From: Halorussus pelagicus
GTDB lineage: Archaea > Halobacteriota > Halobacteria > Halobacteriales > Haladaptataceae
Direction of reading: 5' to 3'
Assembly: GCF_004087835.1 (NCBI RefSeq)
Contig: NZ_CP035119.1
Span: forward strand, 1,488,001 to 1,552,000
DNA length: 64,000 nt
Shown: piece by piece, positions 36,073-45,420 of the stretch
Layout: every line of letters begins with the position of its first letter
How positions within the stretch are numbered: the first letter of the stretch is position 1
Made by a program: the position numbers and the translations under genes
The notes under the pieces: generated by a model
The model's input: the letters and a program-made list of their open reading frames with translations, nothing else
The model's database searches: none
What the model was told of the DNA's origin: nothing

Positions 36073-36993
36073 CTACTCGTCGGGGAACGGCACGTCCAGT
36101 CGCTCACCGTCGTCGGGGACGAACGTCTCGCCGTCGAACGCCTCGCGTGCCTCTTCGAGGTGGGCGGACACGTCGCCCGCGTAGCGCGAGGAGATGTGGG
36201 TCAGCGCGAGTCGCTCCGCGTTCGCCCTGCTGGCGATTTCTCCGGCCTGTCGCGCGGTCGAGTGGGCCGTGTCGGCGGCGCGCTCCGCCCGGTCCTCGGC
36301 GAAGGTCGCGTCGTGGATGAGCAGGTCGGCGTCCTCGGCGATTTCGGCGACCGTGGAACTCGGTCGGGTGTCGCCGGTGTAGACGAACCGACGGCCGGGT
36401 CGAGAGTCGCCGACGACCTGTTCGGGTTCCACGACCGTCCCGTCCTCTAACTCGACGGCGTTGCCCTCGTGGAGTTTCGAGAATTTCGGGCCGACCGGAA
36501 CGCCCAGTTCCTCTGCCTTTTCGCGGTTGAATCGGCCCTTGCGCTCGTCCTCGATAAGGGCGTAGCCGAGCGAGTTGGTGTTGTGGTCGGTCCGGAACGT
36601 CCGGACCTCGTAGTCGTCGCGCCGGACCGCGGCCTCGTCGGGACCGACGCCGTAGACGTGGACCGGAAACGACGGTCGGTTGCCAGCGGCGTGAATCAGC
36701 GCGTCGATGTCGTCTTCGGTTCCGGCGGGCGTGTAGACGGTCAGTGCTTCCTCGCGGTCGTTAAAATCGAGCGTCTGGACGAGTCCGGGGAGTCCGAGTA
36801 CGTGGTCGCCGTGGAGGTGGCTGACGAATATCTCGGAGATGGTGAACCCCGTGCCGAAGCGCATCATCTGGCGCTGGGTCCCCTCGCCCGCGTCGAACAG
36901 CATCCGGTCTCCCTCCCGGTTGACCAGCACCGAACTGGGATTTCGCTCTGTAGTCGGCACTGCCCCGCCGGTTCCGAGAAAGGTAACGCGCAT
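36073..36993 (-). CDS. rnz: Ribonuclease Z (tRNA 3' endonuclease)
   Basis: The 306-residue enzyme trims the 3' trailer from pre-tRNAs. It begins MRVTFLGTGGAVPTTERNPS and has the histidine motif VSHLHGDHVLGLPGL, then YTGDTRPSS, LIHDATFAED, AHSTARQAGEIA and LTHISSRY, which supply the remaining zinc ligands. Two in-frame ATGs lie 6 and 12 bases further upstream; I chose 36993 because the family begins at MR(V/I)TFLGTG. Length is standard for the short RNase Z form. Confidence 0.95.
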   Translation of the reverse strand: MRVTFLGTGGAVPTTERNPSSVLVNREGDRMLFDAGEGTQRQMMRFGTGFTISEIFVSHLHGDHVLGLPGLVQTLDFNDREEALTVYTPAGTEDDIDALIHAAGNRPSFPVHVYGVGPDEAAVRRDDYEVRTFRTDHNTNSLGYALIEDERKGRFNREKAEELGVPVGPKFSKLHEGNAVELEDGTVVEPEQVVGDSRPGRRFVYTGDTRPSSTVAEIAEDADLLIHDATFAEDRAERAADTAHSTARQAGEIASRANAERLALTHISSRYAGDVSAHLEEAREAFDGETFVPDDGERLDVPFPDE

Positions 36994-37223
36994 CGACATC
37001 CTCACTAAAAGTCCGAGAGCGCGCGGGAAAGCGCCTTCGAAATCCCGAGCGCGGTATCGCCCGTTACGGACGAGGAAACACGGGGTTACAATCCGAAGCC
37101 GCCACCGAAAATAACCGAATAGCCGCGGCCTAAAGCGTCGTATTTTGGTGTTACGCTCGTAAACAGTCGCGCCTGTTTATTCACGGTCTCGCCGTCGCTT
37201 ATTCTGCCGATTGGGGGTTACAA

Positions 37224-39134
37224 ATGACACGCGACAGAAAGACACTTACTGCCGTCTTCATGGCGGTGTTGATGGTTTTAGCGAGCGGAACGGCCGTATC
37301 GCTCGCTGTGACTGGTAGTTCGACAGATGCGGGAACGAACGCAGTGGGGGTCCAAGAGACGACCACCTCGGACGGCGAGGAAACGGCGACCGAGACCGAC
37401 GGTGCCGAGGAGACGACGCGAGAGGCCGACGGACCGGCAGAAGGTGACGCGAGCGTGAATATCGACGAGCAGGAGTCTGACGGTGAGCGCGTCGTCATCG
37501 AGTCGGCGACTCTGCCCGAGGGCGGGTTCATCGCTATTCACGACTCGTCGTACGCCGAGGCACCGCTTTCGAGCGTCCTCGGCAACTCGGTCTACCTCGA
37601 ACCGGGGACTTACGAGGACGTGACCGTCACGCTCGCTCGACCCATCGAGGAGAGCCAGACGCTCGTCGCCATGCCGCACCTCGACACGAACGAGAACCAA
37701 GTCTACGACTTCGTTCTCTCGACTGGTGGAGTCGATGGTCCGTACACCACGGACGGCGAAATCCTCGTTGACGAGACCAACGTGACGGTCGAACAGGCGA
37801 CGACGACGCCCGAAGAAACGACGACCGAGGAGATGACCACAACCGAGGAGATGACGACGACTGAGGATGTGGGTGACGACGAGACCACAACTGAAGATGT
37901 GGTCGATGGCGAGACCACCACGGAGGAACCACCTGCTGAGACCGGGCAGTTCATCTTCAAAATCGAGCAGATGAACATCGACGAGTGGTCCTTCGTCGTC
38001 GGTGACGAGGAGACGCCCGACCGGACCGAGACGGTCGATAACATCACCATCACCGACCGACGCGTCGAAATCAATCTGAGCGAAATTCTCCGCGAGAGCG
38101 CCATGACCCAGCAGCAGGCTACTCCGATGACGACCCTGAGTCCCGACGAAGCCGAGGAGATGATTCAGGAGAACCTCTCGCAGGACATCGAGACCGTTCG
38201 GTTCGTCATCCGGGATGTCACCGTCGAGAACGTGACGTTCGTCGTCACGGCTCCGGAGGGCGTCGAGATGCCCGAGCCACCGATGACTACCACGACGACT
38301 GAAGAAGAGGTCGGAGTTACCACGACCGAAGAAGTCGAGACTACCACGACCGAAGAAGTCGAACCTATCACGACGACTGAAGCGGAAGACGGTGTGGACA
38401 CGATCACGACCACTGAAGAAGAGGACGAAATTACCACTGAAGAAGACACCGTCACGACAACTGAGGCAGTCGAACCTATCACGACGACTGAAGCGGAAGA
38501 CGGTGTGGACACGACCACGACTGAAGAAGAAGACACCATCACGACCAAAGAAGTGGACGAAACCACGACAACGGAGGAAGTCGAGACTATCACCACGACC
38601 GAAGCGGACGACGTGGAAGACACTACGACAACGGAGGAAGTCGAGACTATCACCACGACCGAAGCGGACGACGTGGAAGACACTACGACAACTGAGGAAG
38701 TCGAGACTATCACCACGACCACCGAAGCGGACGACGCTGTGGATACCACCACGACGACTGAAGAAGTCGTTGCGGAGGGCGACGCGCAGTCCTTCGAGGT
38801 CTCCGGACTCGACGCGCCCGAGAGCGCGACCACCGGCGACACAATCACGGTGAGTGCCACCGTCAGCAACCCGAGCGACCAGCAGGCGACCCAACAGGTC
38901 GCGTTCCGACTGGAGGGTAGCGTCGTCGCGCGCCAAGACGTGACGCTCGGTGCGGACGAGGAAACGACCGTCGAGTTCGAGATCGACACCGAAGGCGTGC
39001 CCGCTGGGGAGTACATCCACGGCGTGTACACGCAGGACTTCGGCGAACTCGCGGTTATCACCATCGAGGAGTCTGGCGAAGAGGCGGCCACCGAAACGCC
39101 CGCTGGTAACGTGACGACTACCGCCGCCCCGTAA
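37224..39134 (+). CDS. Exported DUF7282-domain protein with Thr/Glu repeats
   Basis: The 636-residue protein has a Sec signal (TLTAVFMAVLMVLASGTAVS). A domain around 90-190 includes ATLPEGGFIAIHDSSY and LVAMPHLDTNEN, which I recognise as haloarchaeal DUF7282; a second related domain runs about 245-355. A low-complexity stretch of TTTEE and ADDVEDTTTTEEVET units (about 350-515) leads to a C-terminal CARDB-like adhesion domain (about 520-620). It is probably a cell-surface protein. No PGF-CTERM or lipobox is visible. The linker DNA contains exact 60-base repeats. Confidence 0.78.
   Translation: MTRDRKTLTAVFMAVLMVLASGTAVSLAVTGSSTDAGTNAVGVQETTTSDGEETATETDGAEETTREADGPAEGDASVNIDEQESDGERVVIESATLPEGGFIAIHDSSYAEAPLSSVLGNSVYLEPGTYEDVTVTLARPIEESQTLVAMPHLDTNENQVYDFVLSTGGVDGPYTTDGEILVDETNVTVEQATTTPEETTTEEMTTTEEMTTTEDVGDDETTTEDVVDGETTTEEPPAETGQFIFKIEQMNIDEWSFVVGDEETPDRTETVDNITITDRRVEINLSEILRESAMTQQQATPMTTLSPDEAEEMIQENLSQDIETVRFVIRDVTVENVTFVVTAPEGVEMPEPPMTTTTTEEEVGVTTTEEVETTTTEEVEPITTTEAEDGVDTITTTEEEDEITTEEDTVTTTEAVEPITTTEAEDGVDTTTTEEEDTITTKEVDETTTTEEVETITTTEADDVEDTTTTEEVETITTTEADDVEDTTTTEEVETITTTTEADDAVDTTTTTEEVVAEGDAQSFEVSGLDAPESATTGDTITVSATVSNPSDQQATQQVAFRLEGSVVARQDVTLGADEETTVEFEIDTEGVPAGEYIHGVYTQDFGELAVITIEESGEEAATETPAGNVTTTAAP
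38564..38720 (+). repeat. 60-base tandem repeat in the coding region
   Basis: The units starting tcgagactatcaccacgacc at 38581, 38641 and 38701 repeat with a 60-base period. Units one and two differ by one base (acggag versus actgag), and the third diverges after 20 bases. The repeat is in frame and encodes 20-residue units, so copy-number change would lengthen or shorten the linker without a frameshift. Confidence 0.9.
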
Positions 39135-39284
39135 TTCCGACGCGAGCAATTCGGCCCGAGCGGTTCAAACTTCTCACCATTTTCACCGTTCAAAACCGTT
39201 GAATCGCACGACTGAAGCGGGGTGAAAACGAATACGAACGAGAGCGCCGATTTATCAACTCCCGCTGAGTTCGGACGAACCGTC

Positions 39285-40238
39285 ATGAGACGATACGTAG
39301 CAGTCTGTCTGGTAGTCACGCTCCTCCTCGCCGGATGTGTCGGCGGGCAAGGAGGAACGACAACGTCGCCCGCGCCCGATGGCGAGACGACGCTCGACGG
39401 AACGACCACGGGGGAAGACGCCACCGACGACGCCAGCGCGATGAACCTCTACCTGAGCGACGAAGAGAACGCGATGGGCGACTTCGAGCATCTGAACGTC
39501 AGCATCTCGAAGGTCGGCGTGAAGCAAGAGGGCGGCAACTGGACGGAACACGACGTGGATAATCGCACCGTTGACCTGACCACGCTTCCGGGCGCGAACG
39601 CGACGCGCCTCGGCACCTTCGACGTGGCGAACGGCACCTACGACACCGTCTTCGTCCACGTTGACGAGGTGAACGGAACGCTGACCGACGGCGAGCAGGT
39701 CCGAGTCAAACTGCCGAGCCAGAAGCTCCAGATTCACCAGTCGTTCACCGTCGGGGCGAACGAGTCGATAGATTACGTCTTCGACATCTCCGTGTTCAAG
39801 GCGGGCAAGAGCGGGAAGTACATCCTCAAGCCCGTCATCAGCGAGTCGGGAGCCGACAAGCCCATCGAATCGGTCGATGGTGAAGACGAGACCGAGGAGC
39901 GCAAAGACGAGAAGGGCGACGAGCGCGACGAGGACGAAAACGAGACCGAGGACAACGACGAGTCGGCGCTGAACGCGACGTTCGTCGGGAACGCGACTCG
40001 CGGCGAGAACGCCACCGTCTCGGTCACGCAGAACGAAAGCGCCGTGGCCAACGCGTCGGTCTCGGTGAACGGCGAGACTGTCGGCGAGACGGCGGCCGAC
40101 GGGACGCTGACGTTCGCGGTGCCCGACGCCGACGAACTCGAAGTCGAAGTCGAGACCGAGAACGGGTCGGCCGAACTCGAAGTCGAGTTCGAGACGGAGG
40201 GCGCGGAGACCACCGAGGGGAACGACGGCGGGCAGTAA
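39285..40238 (+). CDS. DUF4382-domain lipoprotein
   Basis: The 317-residue protein carries a lipoprotein signal (VAVCLVVTLLLAGC), then a Thr/Gly linker and a DUF4382 domain (about 50-200) with DFEHLNVSISKVGVKQEG and VDLTTLPGANATRLGTFDV. An Asp/Glu-rich tract (about 205-225) precedes a C-terminal Ig-like domain containing NATVSVTQNESAVANASVSV, similar in style to the repeats at 51633-52745. It is anchored to the outer face of the membrane. Binding partner is unknown. Confidence 0.85.
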   Translation: MRRYVAVCLVVTLLLAGCVGGQGGTTTSPAPDGETTLDGTTTGEDATDDASAMNLYLSDEENAMGDFEHLNVSISKVGVKQEGGNWTEHDVDNRTVDLTTLPGANATRLGTFDVANGTYDTVFVHVDEVNGTLTDGEQVRVKLPSQKLQIHQSFTVGANESIDYVFDISVFKAGKSGKYILKPVISESGADKPIESVDGEDETEERKDEKGDERDEDENETEDNDESALNATFVGNATRGENATVSVTQNESAVANASVSVNGETVGETAADGTLTFAVPDADELEVEVETENGSAELEVEFETEGAETTEGNDGGQ

Positions 40239-40317
40239 CGCCGCGGTGCGGACGCCCGAGCGCGACCCTCGAACCGGACCGACCGATTCTTACCCGCCGA
40301 CCCCCTACCGGCGGGTA

Positions 40318-41340
40318 ATGGACGCGCCGCTGTGGACCGAACGGTACGCCCCCGAACTCGCCGACCTCCCGCAACCGGAGGTCCGCGACTACCTCCAGAA
40401 GGCCGTCGAGGACCCCATCAACCTCGTCATCTACGGCCCGGCGGGAGCTGGCAAGACTGCGGCAGTGCGGGCGCTGGCCCGCGAAGCGCACGACGACCCC
40501 GACAACGACCTCGTGGAGATAAACGTCGCGGACTTCTTCGGGATGACGAAAAAGGAGATCGCCAACGACCCGCGCTTCTCGTCGTTCATCGACAACAAGC
40601 GCAAGCGCGACTCCTCGAAGGCCGACCTCATCAATCACGTCCTCAAGGAGTCAGCGAGCTATTCGCCCGTCTCGGGGACGTACAAGACCGTCGTGCTGGA
40701 CAACGCCGAGGCCATCCGCGAGGACTTCCAGCAGGCGCTTCGCCGAGTGATGGAGCGCCACCACGAGGCGACCCAGTTCGTCATCACGACGCGTCAACCG
40801 ACGAAACTCATCCCGCCAATCAAGTCCCGGTGTTTCCCCGTGGCGATGCGCGCGCCGACCGAGGAGGAAATCGTCACGGTTCTCCGCCGGATTCTCGACG
40901 AGGAGGGCGGCGAGTACGAGGATTTCGCACTTCGGTGTCTGGCCAGCGACGCCCAGTTGAACCTCCGGGAGGCAATCCTGAGCGCCCAGACCCTCCACGA
41001 GAAGGAGGGCGAAATCACCACCGAGACCATCCCGGTCGTTCGAGAGGTCGGCATCCGGGACCGAATCGACGAGATGCTGACCGACGCCGAAGACGGGGCG
41101 TTTCAGGACGCTCGCAAGACCTTAGACGACCTGCTCGTGGACGAGGGCTACAGCGGCGAGGAAGTCCTACAGGAGATACTCTACGCGTTCAACAACACCG
41201 ACCGATACACGCGGAAAGACCAGCGACGGGCCGAACTGACTCGTCTCGCTGGCGAAATCGACGCCGACCTCGCGGAGGGCGCGAACGACCGCGTCCACAT
41301 CGGCCACCTGCTCGCGGAACTCGGTGCGAGCGAAGCGTAG
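40318..41340 (+). CDS. Replication factor C small-subunit-like AAA ATPase
   Basis: The 340-residue AAA protein has Walker A YGPAGAGKT (39-47), a Walker B region VVLDNAEAI and the arginine-finger motif KSRCFPV, then the clamp-loader helical collar (about 230-335). It resembles the second, haloarchaea-specific small RFC subunit (RfcC type) rather than the main small subunit: Walker B reads DNAE instead of DEAD/E, so ATP hydrolysis may be impaired. RFC loads the PCNA clamp. The ATG at 40318 begins MDAPLWTERYAPE, the normal RFC start. Confidence 0.88.
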   Translation: MDAPLWTERYAPELADLPQPEVRDYLQKAVEDPINLVIYGPAGAGKTAAVRALAREAHDDPDNDLVEINVADFFGMTKKEIANDPRFSSFIDNKRKRDSSKADLINHVLKESASYSPVSGTYKTVVLDNAEAIREDFQQALRRVMERHHEATQFVITTRQPTKLIPPIKSRCFPVAMRAPTEEEIVTVLRRILDEEGGEYEDFALRCLASDAQLNLREAILSAQTLHEKEGEITTETIPVVREVGIRDRIDEMLTDAEDGAFQDARKTLDDLLVDEGYSGEEVLQEILYAFNNTDRYTRKDQRRAELTRLAGEIDADLAEGANDRVHIGHLLAELGASEA

Positions 41341-41460
41341 CGCCGATTCCGGTTTTGCGCTTCTACCGCTCTACGCTCCGGACGAGCGACCCCTCGACGG
41401 GTCTCACTTCCCGGTTTGCTCTCCCGACGTTTCTTCTGCATACCTGGTCAAACTCCCTCC

Positions 41461-41898
41461 ATGCCCACGCTCTCGGACACTCGCGTTCAGAATCGCTACC
41501 GCGTCCAGCCGAACGACGCCAACAACTACGAGACGCTTCACGGCGGCGAACTGATGAAGTGGATGGACGAACTCGGCGCGATGGCCGCGATGCGCTTCGC
41601 GGGCGAGACCTGCGTCACCGCGGGCGTTGACGACTTCTCGTTCCACCGGCCGGTCCCGGTCGGCGAGATTGCGCTCGTGGAGGCCTACGTCTATTCCGCC
41701 GGGCGAACCAGCGTCACGGTCCGAATCCGGGCGTGGCGTGAGGACCCCCGAACCGGGGAGACCGAGCGGACCACCGGAGCGAGTTTCACGTTCGTCGCGC
41801 TCGGCGAGGAGGGTGGGCCGGTTTCGGTGCCGGAGCTGACTGTCGAAACGGACGAAGAGCGCGAACTGCGTGACGAGGCGCTCGAAGCGGAGAACTGA
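41461..41898 (+). CDS. Acyl-CoA thioesterase, hotdog fold
   Basis: The 145-residue protein contains NDANNYETLHGGELMKWMDE, the N-terminal hotdog element in which HGG and the following acidic residue act in YciA/BFIT-type thioesterases. Later come GVDDFSFHRPVPVGEIALV and FVALGEEG. It would hydrolyse acyl-CoA to free acid and CoA. I chose the ATG at 41461 because the 15 upstream residues are not part of the fold. The gene is not near fatty-acid genes, so the physiological substrate is unknown. Confidence 0.9.
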   Translation: MPTLSDTRVQNRYRVQPNDANNYETLHGGELMKWMDELGAMAAMRFAGETCVTAGVDDFSFHRPVPVGEIALVEAYVYSAGRTSVTVRIRAWREDPRTGETERTTGASFTFVALGEEGGPVSVPELTVETDEERELRDEALEAEN

Positions 41899-41955
41899 TT
41901 CACTCCCAGCGGCCGAATCGACAGTTCCATGTAGCGACCGAGTCAGCGTCTCCGC

Positions 41956-42978
41956 CTACCGCAAATCGCCGGTCTCGTCGAGCGCCGAGTCACTTTTCGC
42001 GTCAAGCACCGTGATGTGGCGCACGAGCGATCGATGTACTCGCCGCTCGAACTCGTCTTCGACGGTCCATCCCCCTTCGCGGGCCGCCTCGGCCCACGAC
42101 TGGTCGCCGACGACGACGGCCCGGTCGGCGACCCGGCGGGCCTCGGCGAGTGCGCCCGCCACGAGGTCGTCCAAGTCCAGATTCGCTATCTTCGACTGGC
42201 GACCGTAGGGCGCGTCGAAGACCACGGCGTCCACCGAGTCGTCGGGGAGCGGCAGGTGGGTCGCGTCGCCCTGTAAGGTCGCCCAGTCGCCGCTCGCCCG
42301 CGGTTCGTCGTCGAGATAGCGGGCCAGATTCTCGGCCGCGCCGCGGGCCATCTTTCGCTGGGCGTCCGCGCCGAGGACCGTCGCGCCGACTAGTCCCGCC
42401 TCGATGAGACCGCCGCCGGTGCCACACATCGGGTCCAGCACGGTCGCGCCGGGTCGGGCACCCGCGAGGTTGACCAGCGCGCGGGCCAGCAGGGGGTCCA
42501 TCCCGCCGGGTTGGAAGAACGGCCGGTCGGTCGGCTTTCGGGTGCCGAAGTCGCGGACGCTCTCGATGTCGAGCCAGCCGAGCACGCAGGTGTCCTCGGA
42601 GAACAACGCTCGGAGTTCGTGGTCGGGGTCGTCCAAGTCCACCGCGAAGTCGCGGTCGGTCAGCACCCCGCCGAGCGTGCGCTCGGCGCGCTGGGTGTCG
42701 ATTCCGGCCGTCTCGCGCACGTCTCGGGCGCGGACCGCCACGGTTCCCTCTCGCTCGATTCCGGCGGTGTCGAGCAGGACGCGCGCGGATTCGACGCTCG
42801 CGTCGGTCGTCCCGACCACCTCGCTGGCGCGGTGGGTGTAGGCCAGATTCCGCACGCGGTCGGTGACAGCGGTGGCGGTGGCGACTCCGGGCGCGACGAC
42901 TTGGACGCCGGTCGCGGCGCTCGCCGCCTCCGCGGCCGCGAATCGGTCGTCCTCTCCGCCGAGTTCGAGCGCGTACAC
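41956..42978 (-). CDS. tRNA (guanine10-N2)-methyltransferase, TrmG10 family
   Basis: The 340-residue protein starts with a GTG giving MYALELGGEDD, the typical archaeal TrmG10/TIGR01177 start. It has a THUMP-like N-terminal half and a SAM-dependent methyltransferase half with LDPMCGTGGGLIEAGLVGA and the catalytic VFDAPYGRQSK. In homologues the last motif is usually DPPYG; here Asp-Ala-Pro-Tyr replaces it. It should make N2-methyl or dimethyl guanosine at tRNA position 10. Divergently placed from tbp. Confidence 0.88.
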   Translation of the reverse strand: MYALELGGEDDRFAAAEAASAATGVQVVAPGVATATAVTDRVRNLAYTHRASEVVGTTDASVESARVLLDTAGIEREGTVAVRARDVRETAGIDTQRAERTLGGVLTDRDFAVDLDDPDHELRALFSEDTCVLGWLDIESVRDFGTRKPTDRPFFQPGGMDPLLARALVNLAGARPGATVLDPMCGTGGGLIEAGLVGATVLGADAQRKMARGAAENLARYLDDEPRASGDWATLQGDATHLPLPDDSVDAVVFDAPYGRQSKIANLDLDDLVAGALAEARRVADRAVVVGDQSWAEAAREGGWTVEDEFERRVHRSLVRHITVLDAKSDSALDETGDLR

Positions 42979-43177
42979 GGTGTGACGGAGTCGGTGGTGG
43001 CTCTTGGAGGTTTCGTCTGCGGGTCGGGGTTCGACGGCAGTCGGCGCTCTGGGACGGCTTCCCAAAATAGCGGGGAATCGCCCGAGGGAAAGGGTTTCAA
43101 TCGGCGTGTAGGTCCCGCCTCGGGACCTCACTGGGGCATAAAAAACCGTTCTCCACTTGTCAGTAGAGAGTACCAAC

Positions 43178-43211
43178 CTTTATAAACCTTAAATACGACA
43201 TTTAAGTCGTA
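43178..43211 (+). promoter_or_regulatory. tbp promoter with overlapping operator-like dyad
   Basis: A TATA box (cctttataaacc, 43178-43189) is followed at once by the perfect dyad TACGAC-ATTTAA-GTCGTA (43194-43211), which ends one base before the tbp ATG at 43213. The predicted transcription start, about 25 bases after the TATA centre, falls inside the dyad. A protein bound there would block initiation, so autoregulation or control by a small dimeric repressor is plausible. Confidence 0.55.
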
Positions 43212-43212
43212 C

Positions 43213-43773
43213 ATGACTGACCCAAAGGAGACCATCAACATTGAAAACGTGGTCGCCTCCACCGGAATCGGGCAGGAACTCGACCTGCAGAGCGTGGCCA
43301 TGGACCTCGAAGGGGCCGACTACGACCCGGAGCAGTTCCCCGGTCTCGTCTACCGAACGCAGAACCCCAAGTCGGCGGCGCTCATCTTCCGCTCGGGCAA
43401 AATCGTCTGTACCGGCGCGAAGAGCACGGCCGACGTACACGAGAGCCTCGAAATCGTCTTCGACAAGCTCCGAGAGCTTCAGATCGACGTGAACGAGGAC
43501 CCCGAAATCGTCGTCCAGAACATCGTCACATCCGCGGACCTCGGACGAAATCTCAACCTCAACGCCATCGCTATCGGTCTCGGACTGGAGAACATCGAGT
43601 ACGAACCCGAGCAGTTCCCCGGTCTCGTCTACCGACTCGACGAACCCGAAGTCGTCGCGCTCCTGTTCGGCTCCGGAAAGCTCGTCATCACTGGCGGGAA
43701 GAAGCCCGAGGACGCCGAGCAAGCGGTCGATAAAATCGTCTCGCGGCTCGAAGAACTCGGCCTGCTGGAGTAA
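43213..43773 (+). CDS. tbp: TATA-box binding protein
   Basis: The 186-residue general transcription factor consists of two direct repeats. The hallmark EQFPGLVYR occurs at 40-48 and again at 133-141, with NIVTSADLGRNLNLN beginning the second repeat. It binds TATA elements and recruits TFB and RNA polymerase. The very acidic surface is typical of haloarchaeal TBP. Haloarchaea often have several tbp paralogues; this one has the standard full length and is probably the main copy. Confidence 0.97.
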   Translation: MTDPKETINIENVVASTGIGQELDLQSVAMDLEGADYDPEQFPGLVYRTQNPKSAALIFRSGKIVCTGAKSTADVHESLEIVFDKLRELQIDVNEDPEIVVQNIVTSADLGRNLNLNAIAIGLGLENIEYEPEQFPGLVYRLDEPEVVALLFGSGKLVITGGKKPEDAEQAVDKIVSRLEELGLLE

Positions 43774-43886
43774 GTTCGGACGACTCCTTATTTCACACTG
43801 GGCCTCAGAAATCAGTAGCGACTGCGACGAGACGCCCTGCGTTCCGAACCGGCAGACACAAGCGACCACCGCCGTAACGTCCGGCT

Positions 43887-44231
43887 ATGGCAGTTCCCGT
43901 CGTCGCACTGGTCGGCACGTTCCTGCTCGCGGTGCTGTTCTACTCGGTCACCGCCCACATCGCCGCGCGGTACGTCCTCGGCGACGTGCCGATACTCCGC
44001 GCGTTCGCCGTCGGCGTCGTCCCCGCGATAATCTCGTTCGCGTTGCAGGCCTACGGGCCGGGCGTCGTCATCCTCGTCAGCGCCACCGCCGACTTCTTCA
44101 CGATTCGGGCGGTTTACCGCTTGAAGTACAAGACCGCGATTCTGGTGACGCTGGCCCACTACACCGTGAGCGCGCTCGTCGGCATCACCGTGTTCAATCT
44201 GGTTCGGTTGCTCTCGACCGCGCCGGTCTGA
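43887..44231 (+). CDS. Four-helix membrane protein (DUF7473-like)
   Basis: The 114-residue protein begins MAVPVVALVGTFLLAVLFYS. It has about four hydrophobic helices and a short conserved-looking loop, DFFTIRAVYRLKYKTA. I recall this haloarchaeal type as DUF7473. There is no signal peptide or catalytic residue pattern. It is co-directional with tbp, 113 bases upstream, but probably independent. Function is unknown. Confidence 0.75.
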   Translation: MAVPVVALVGTFLLAVLFYSVTAHIAARYVLGDVPILRAFAVGVVPAIISFALQAYGPGVVILVSATADFFTIRAVYRLKYKTAILVTLAHYTVSALVGITVFNLVRLLSTAPV

Positions 44232-44245
44232 ACAGAACCGAGTCG

Positions 44246-45112
44246 TTACTCGACCAGTCGCTCGATTTCGGTGACGAGAATCCCGCTCGCGCCGACCGAT
44301 TTCAACTCGTTGATAGTCTCGAATACGTCGCGCTCGTTCACGACGGCGTGGACCGCGACCATCCCGTCCTTCTCGCCGCCTGCCTTGCTCTCGACGTTCA
44401 TCACGGTCGGACCGCCGAGACCCGGAATCACGTCGCGCACCTCCGCGAGACGGTCCTCCGGCGCGTTCATCATCAGATAGCGCTTGCCGTCGGCCGAGAG
44501 GACCGACTGGAGCGCCATCACGACCTGTTGGACCTTGTCGTCGTCTCTCACGTCGTCGCGGGCGAACAGGTAGGCCGAACTCGCCAGCACTTCGTCCACG
44601 ACGGCGAGACTGTTTACCTTCAGCGTCGTTCCGGTGGAGGTGATGTCGATGATGGCGTCGGCCATCTCGACGTGCGGGGTGAGTTCGGTCGCGCCGCTGA
44701 CCTCCACGATGTCGGTCTCTACGTCTTGGTCCTGGAAATACTGCTCGGCGATATGCGGAAACTCGGTGGCGACGGTCTTGCCCGCAACGTCCGCGACGGA
44801 CTGGATGTCGCCGCCCTCGGGGGCCGCGAGGACGAGGCGACACCGGCCGAACTCCAAGTCCAGCATCTCCTCGACGTTGCTGGGGTCGGCCTCTCGCACT
44901 TGGTCGAGACCCGTGATGCCCACGTCGGCCGCGCCGTCGCTGACGTACTCGGGGATATCGGCGGCCCGAGCGAACAGCAGGGTCACGTCGGGGTCAACCG
45001 TGTCGGCGTACAGTTTCCGGTCGGCACCGTCAACCGCGTGGAGTCCGGCGCTTTCGAGCAGTTCCATCGCCGGGTCGTGGAGTCGGCCCTTGTTCGGGAC
45101 GGCGATTCTCAT
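44246..45112 (-). CDS. hisG: ATP phosphoribosyltransferase, long form
   Basis: HisG catalyses the first committed step of histidine synthesis, joining PRPP and ATP. The 288-residue protein has [32 protein letters not shown], and the PRPP loop [15 protein letters not shown]-terminal regulatory domain (about 210-288) identifies the long form, which is feedback-inhibited by histidine. It is convergent with the DUF7473-like gene and divergent from the peptide gene at 45301. The remaining his genes except hisH are outside the window. Confidence 0.96.
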   Translation of the reverse strand: MRIAVPNKGRLHDPAMELLESAGLHAVDGADRKLYADTVDPDVTLLFARAADIPEYVSDGAADVGITGLDQVREADPSNVEEMLDLEFGRCRLVLAAPEGGDIQSVADVAGKTVATEFPHIAEQYFQDQDVETDIVEVSGATELTPHVEMADAIIDITSTGTTLKVNSLAVVDEVLASSAYLFARDDVRDDDKVQQVVMALQSVLSADGKRYLMMNAPEDRLAEVRDVIPGLGGPTVMNVESKAGGEKDGMVAVHAVVNERDVFETINELKSVGASGILVTEIERLVE

Positions 45113-45255
45113 GTAACCGATGTTGGCGTTCTTGGCGGAACTACTTTTCGTCCTCCCGCAGACCTCGCCGATACTGGCTCGCCTCTCGAACTTGACGCGG
45201 GTCGGCTATCGGCGTCGTCTGATGGACGTTGATATAATTCAAAAATACGCCCCAC

Positions 45256-45267
45256 CGAAAAATATAT
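45256..45267 (+). promoter_or_regulatory. Promoter of precursor peptide gene 1
   Basis: The sequence cgaaaaatatat combines a purine-rich BRE (cgaaa) with a TATA box (aaatatat, 45260-45267). It lies about 37 bases before the ATG at 45301 and predicts a leader of roughly ten bases. Equivalent purine-TATA elements precede the other two precursor genes at the same distance. Confidence 0.6.
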
Positions 45268-45300
45268 GGCATTCGGTACCAATGTTCTCAATGGTTCATC

Positions 45301-45420
45301 ATGGAACTCAATGTCAACGACTCCGACGAGACGACCGAAGAGATGAATGGCGGCTGTTCGTCCTCAGGACATCCGGGCGGCTACGTCTGCTCGGTGGACT
45401 TCCTCGTCCCGTGGCGGTAA
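45301..45420 (+). CDS. TOMM/LAP-type RiPP precursor peptide 1
   Basis: The 39-residue peptide starts MELNVNDSDETTEEMNGGC and continues with a Ser/Gly-rich tail that has a second Cys at 30 and ends FLVPWR. Residues 9-19 (DETTEEMNGGC) are shared with two other peptides nearby, while the tails differ, which is the leader/core pattern of RiPP precursors. Cleavage after the Gly-Gly would release a core beginning with Cys19. Potential azole sites are Cys19, Ser20-22, Cys30 and Ser31. Neighbouring genes encode YcaO, RRE-ThiF-like, SagB-like and CPBP proteins. No ribosome-binding site; expected near-leaderless. Confidence 0.85.
   Translation: MELNVNDSDETTEEMNGGCSSSGHPGGYVCSVDFLVPWR

Noticed and set aside
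38392..38853. Plus-strand frame rich in Lys/Arg/Pro inside the DUF7282 protein gene
   Set aside because: It reads the 60-base tandem repeats in another frame and reflects repeat translation, not a gene.
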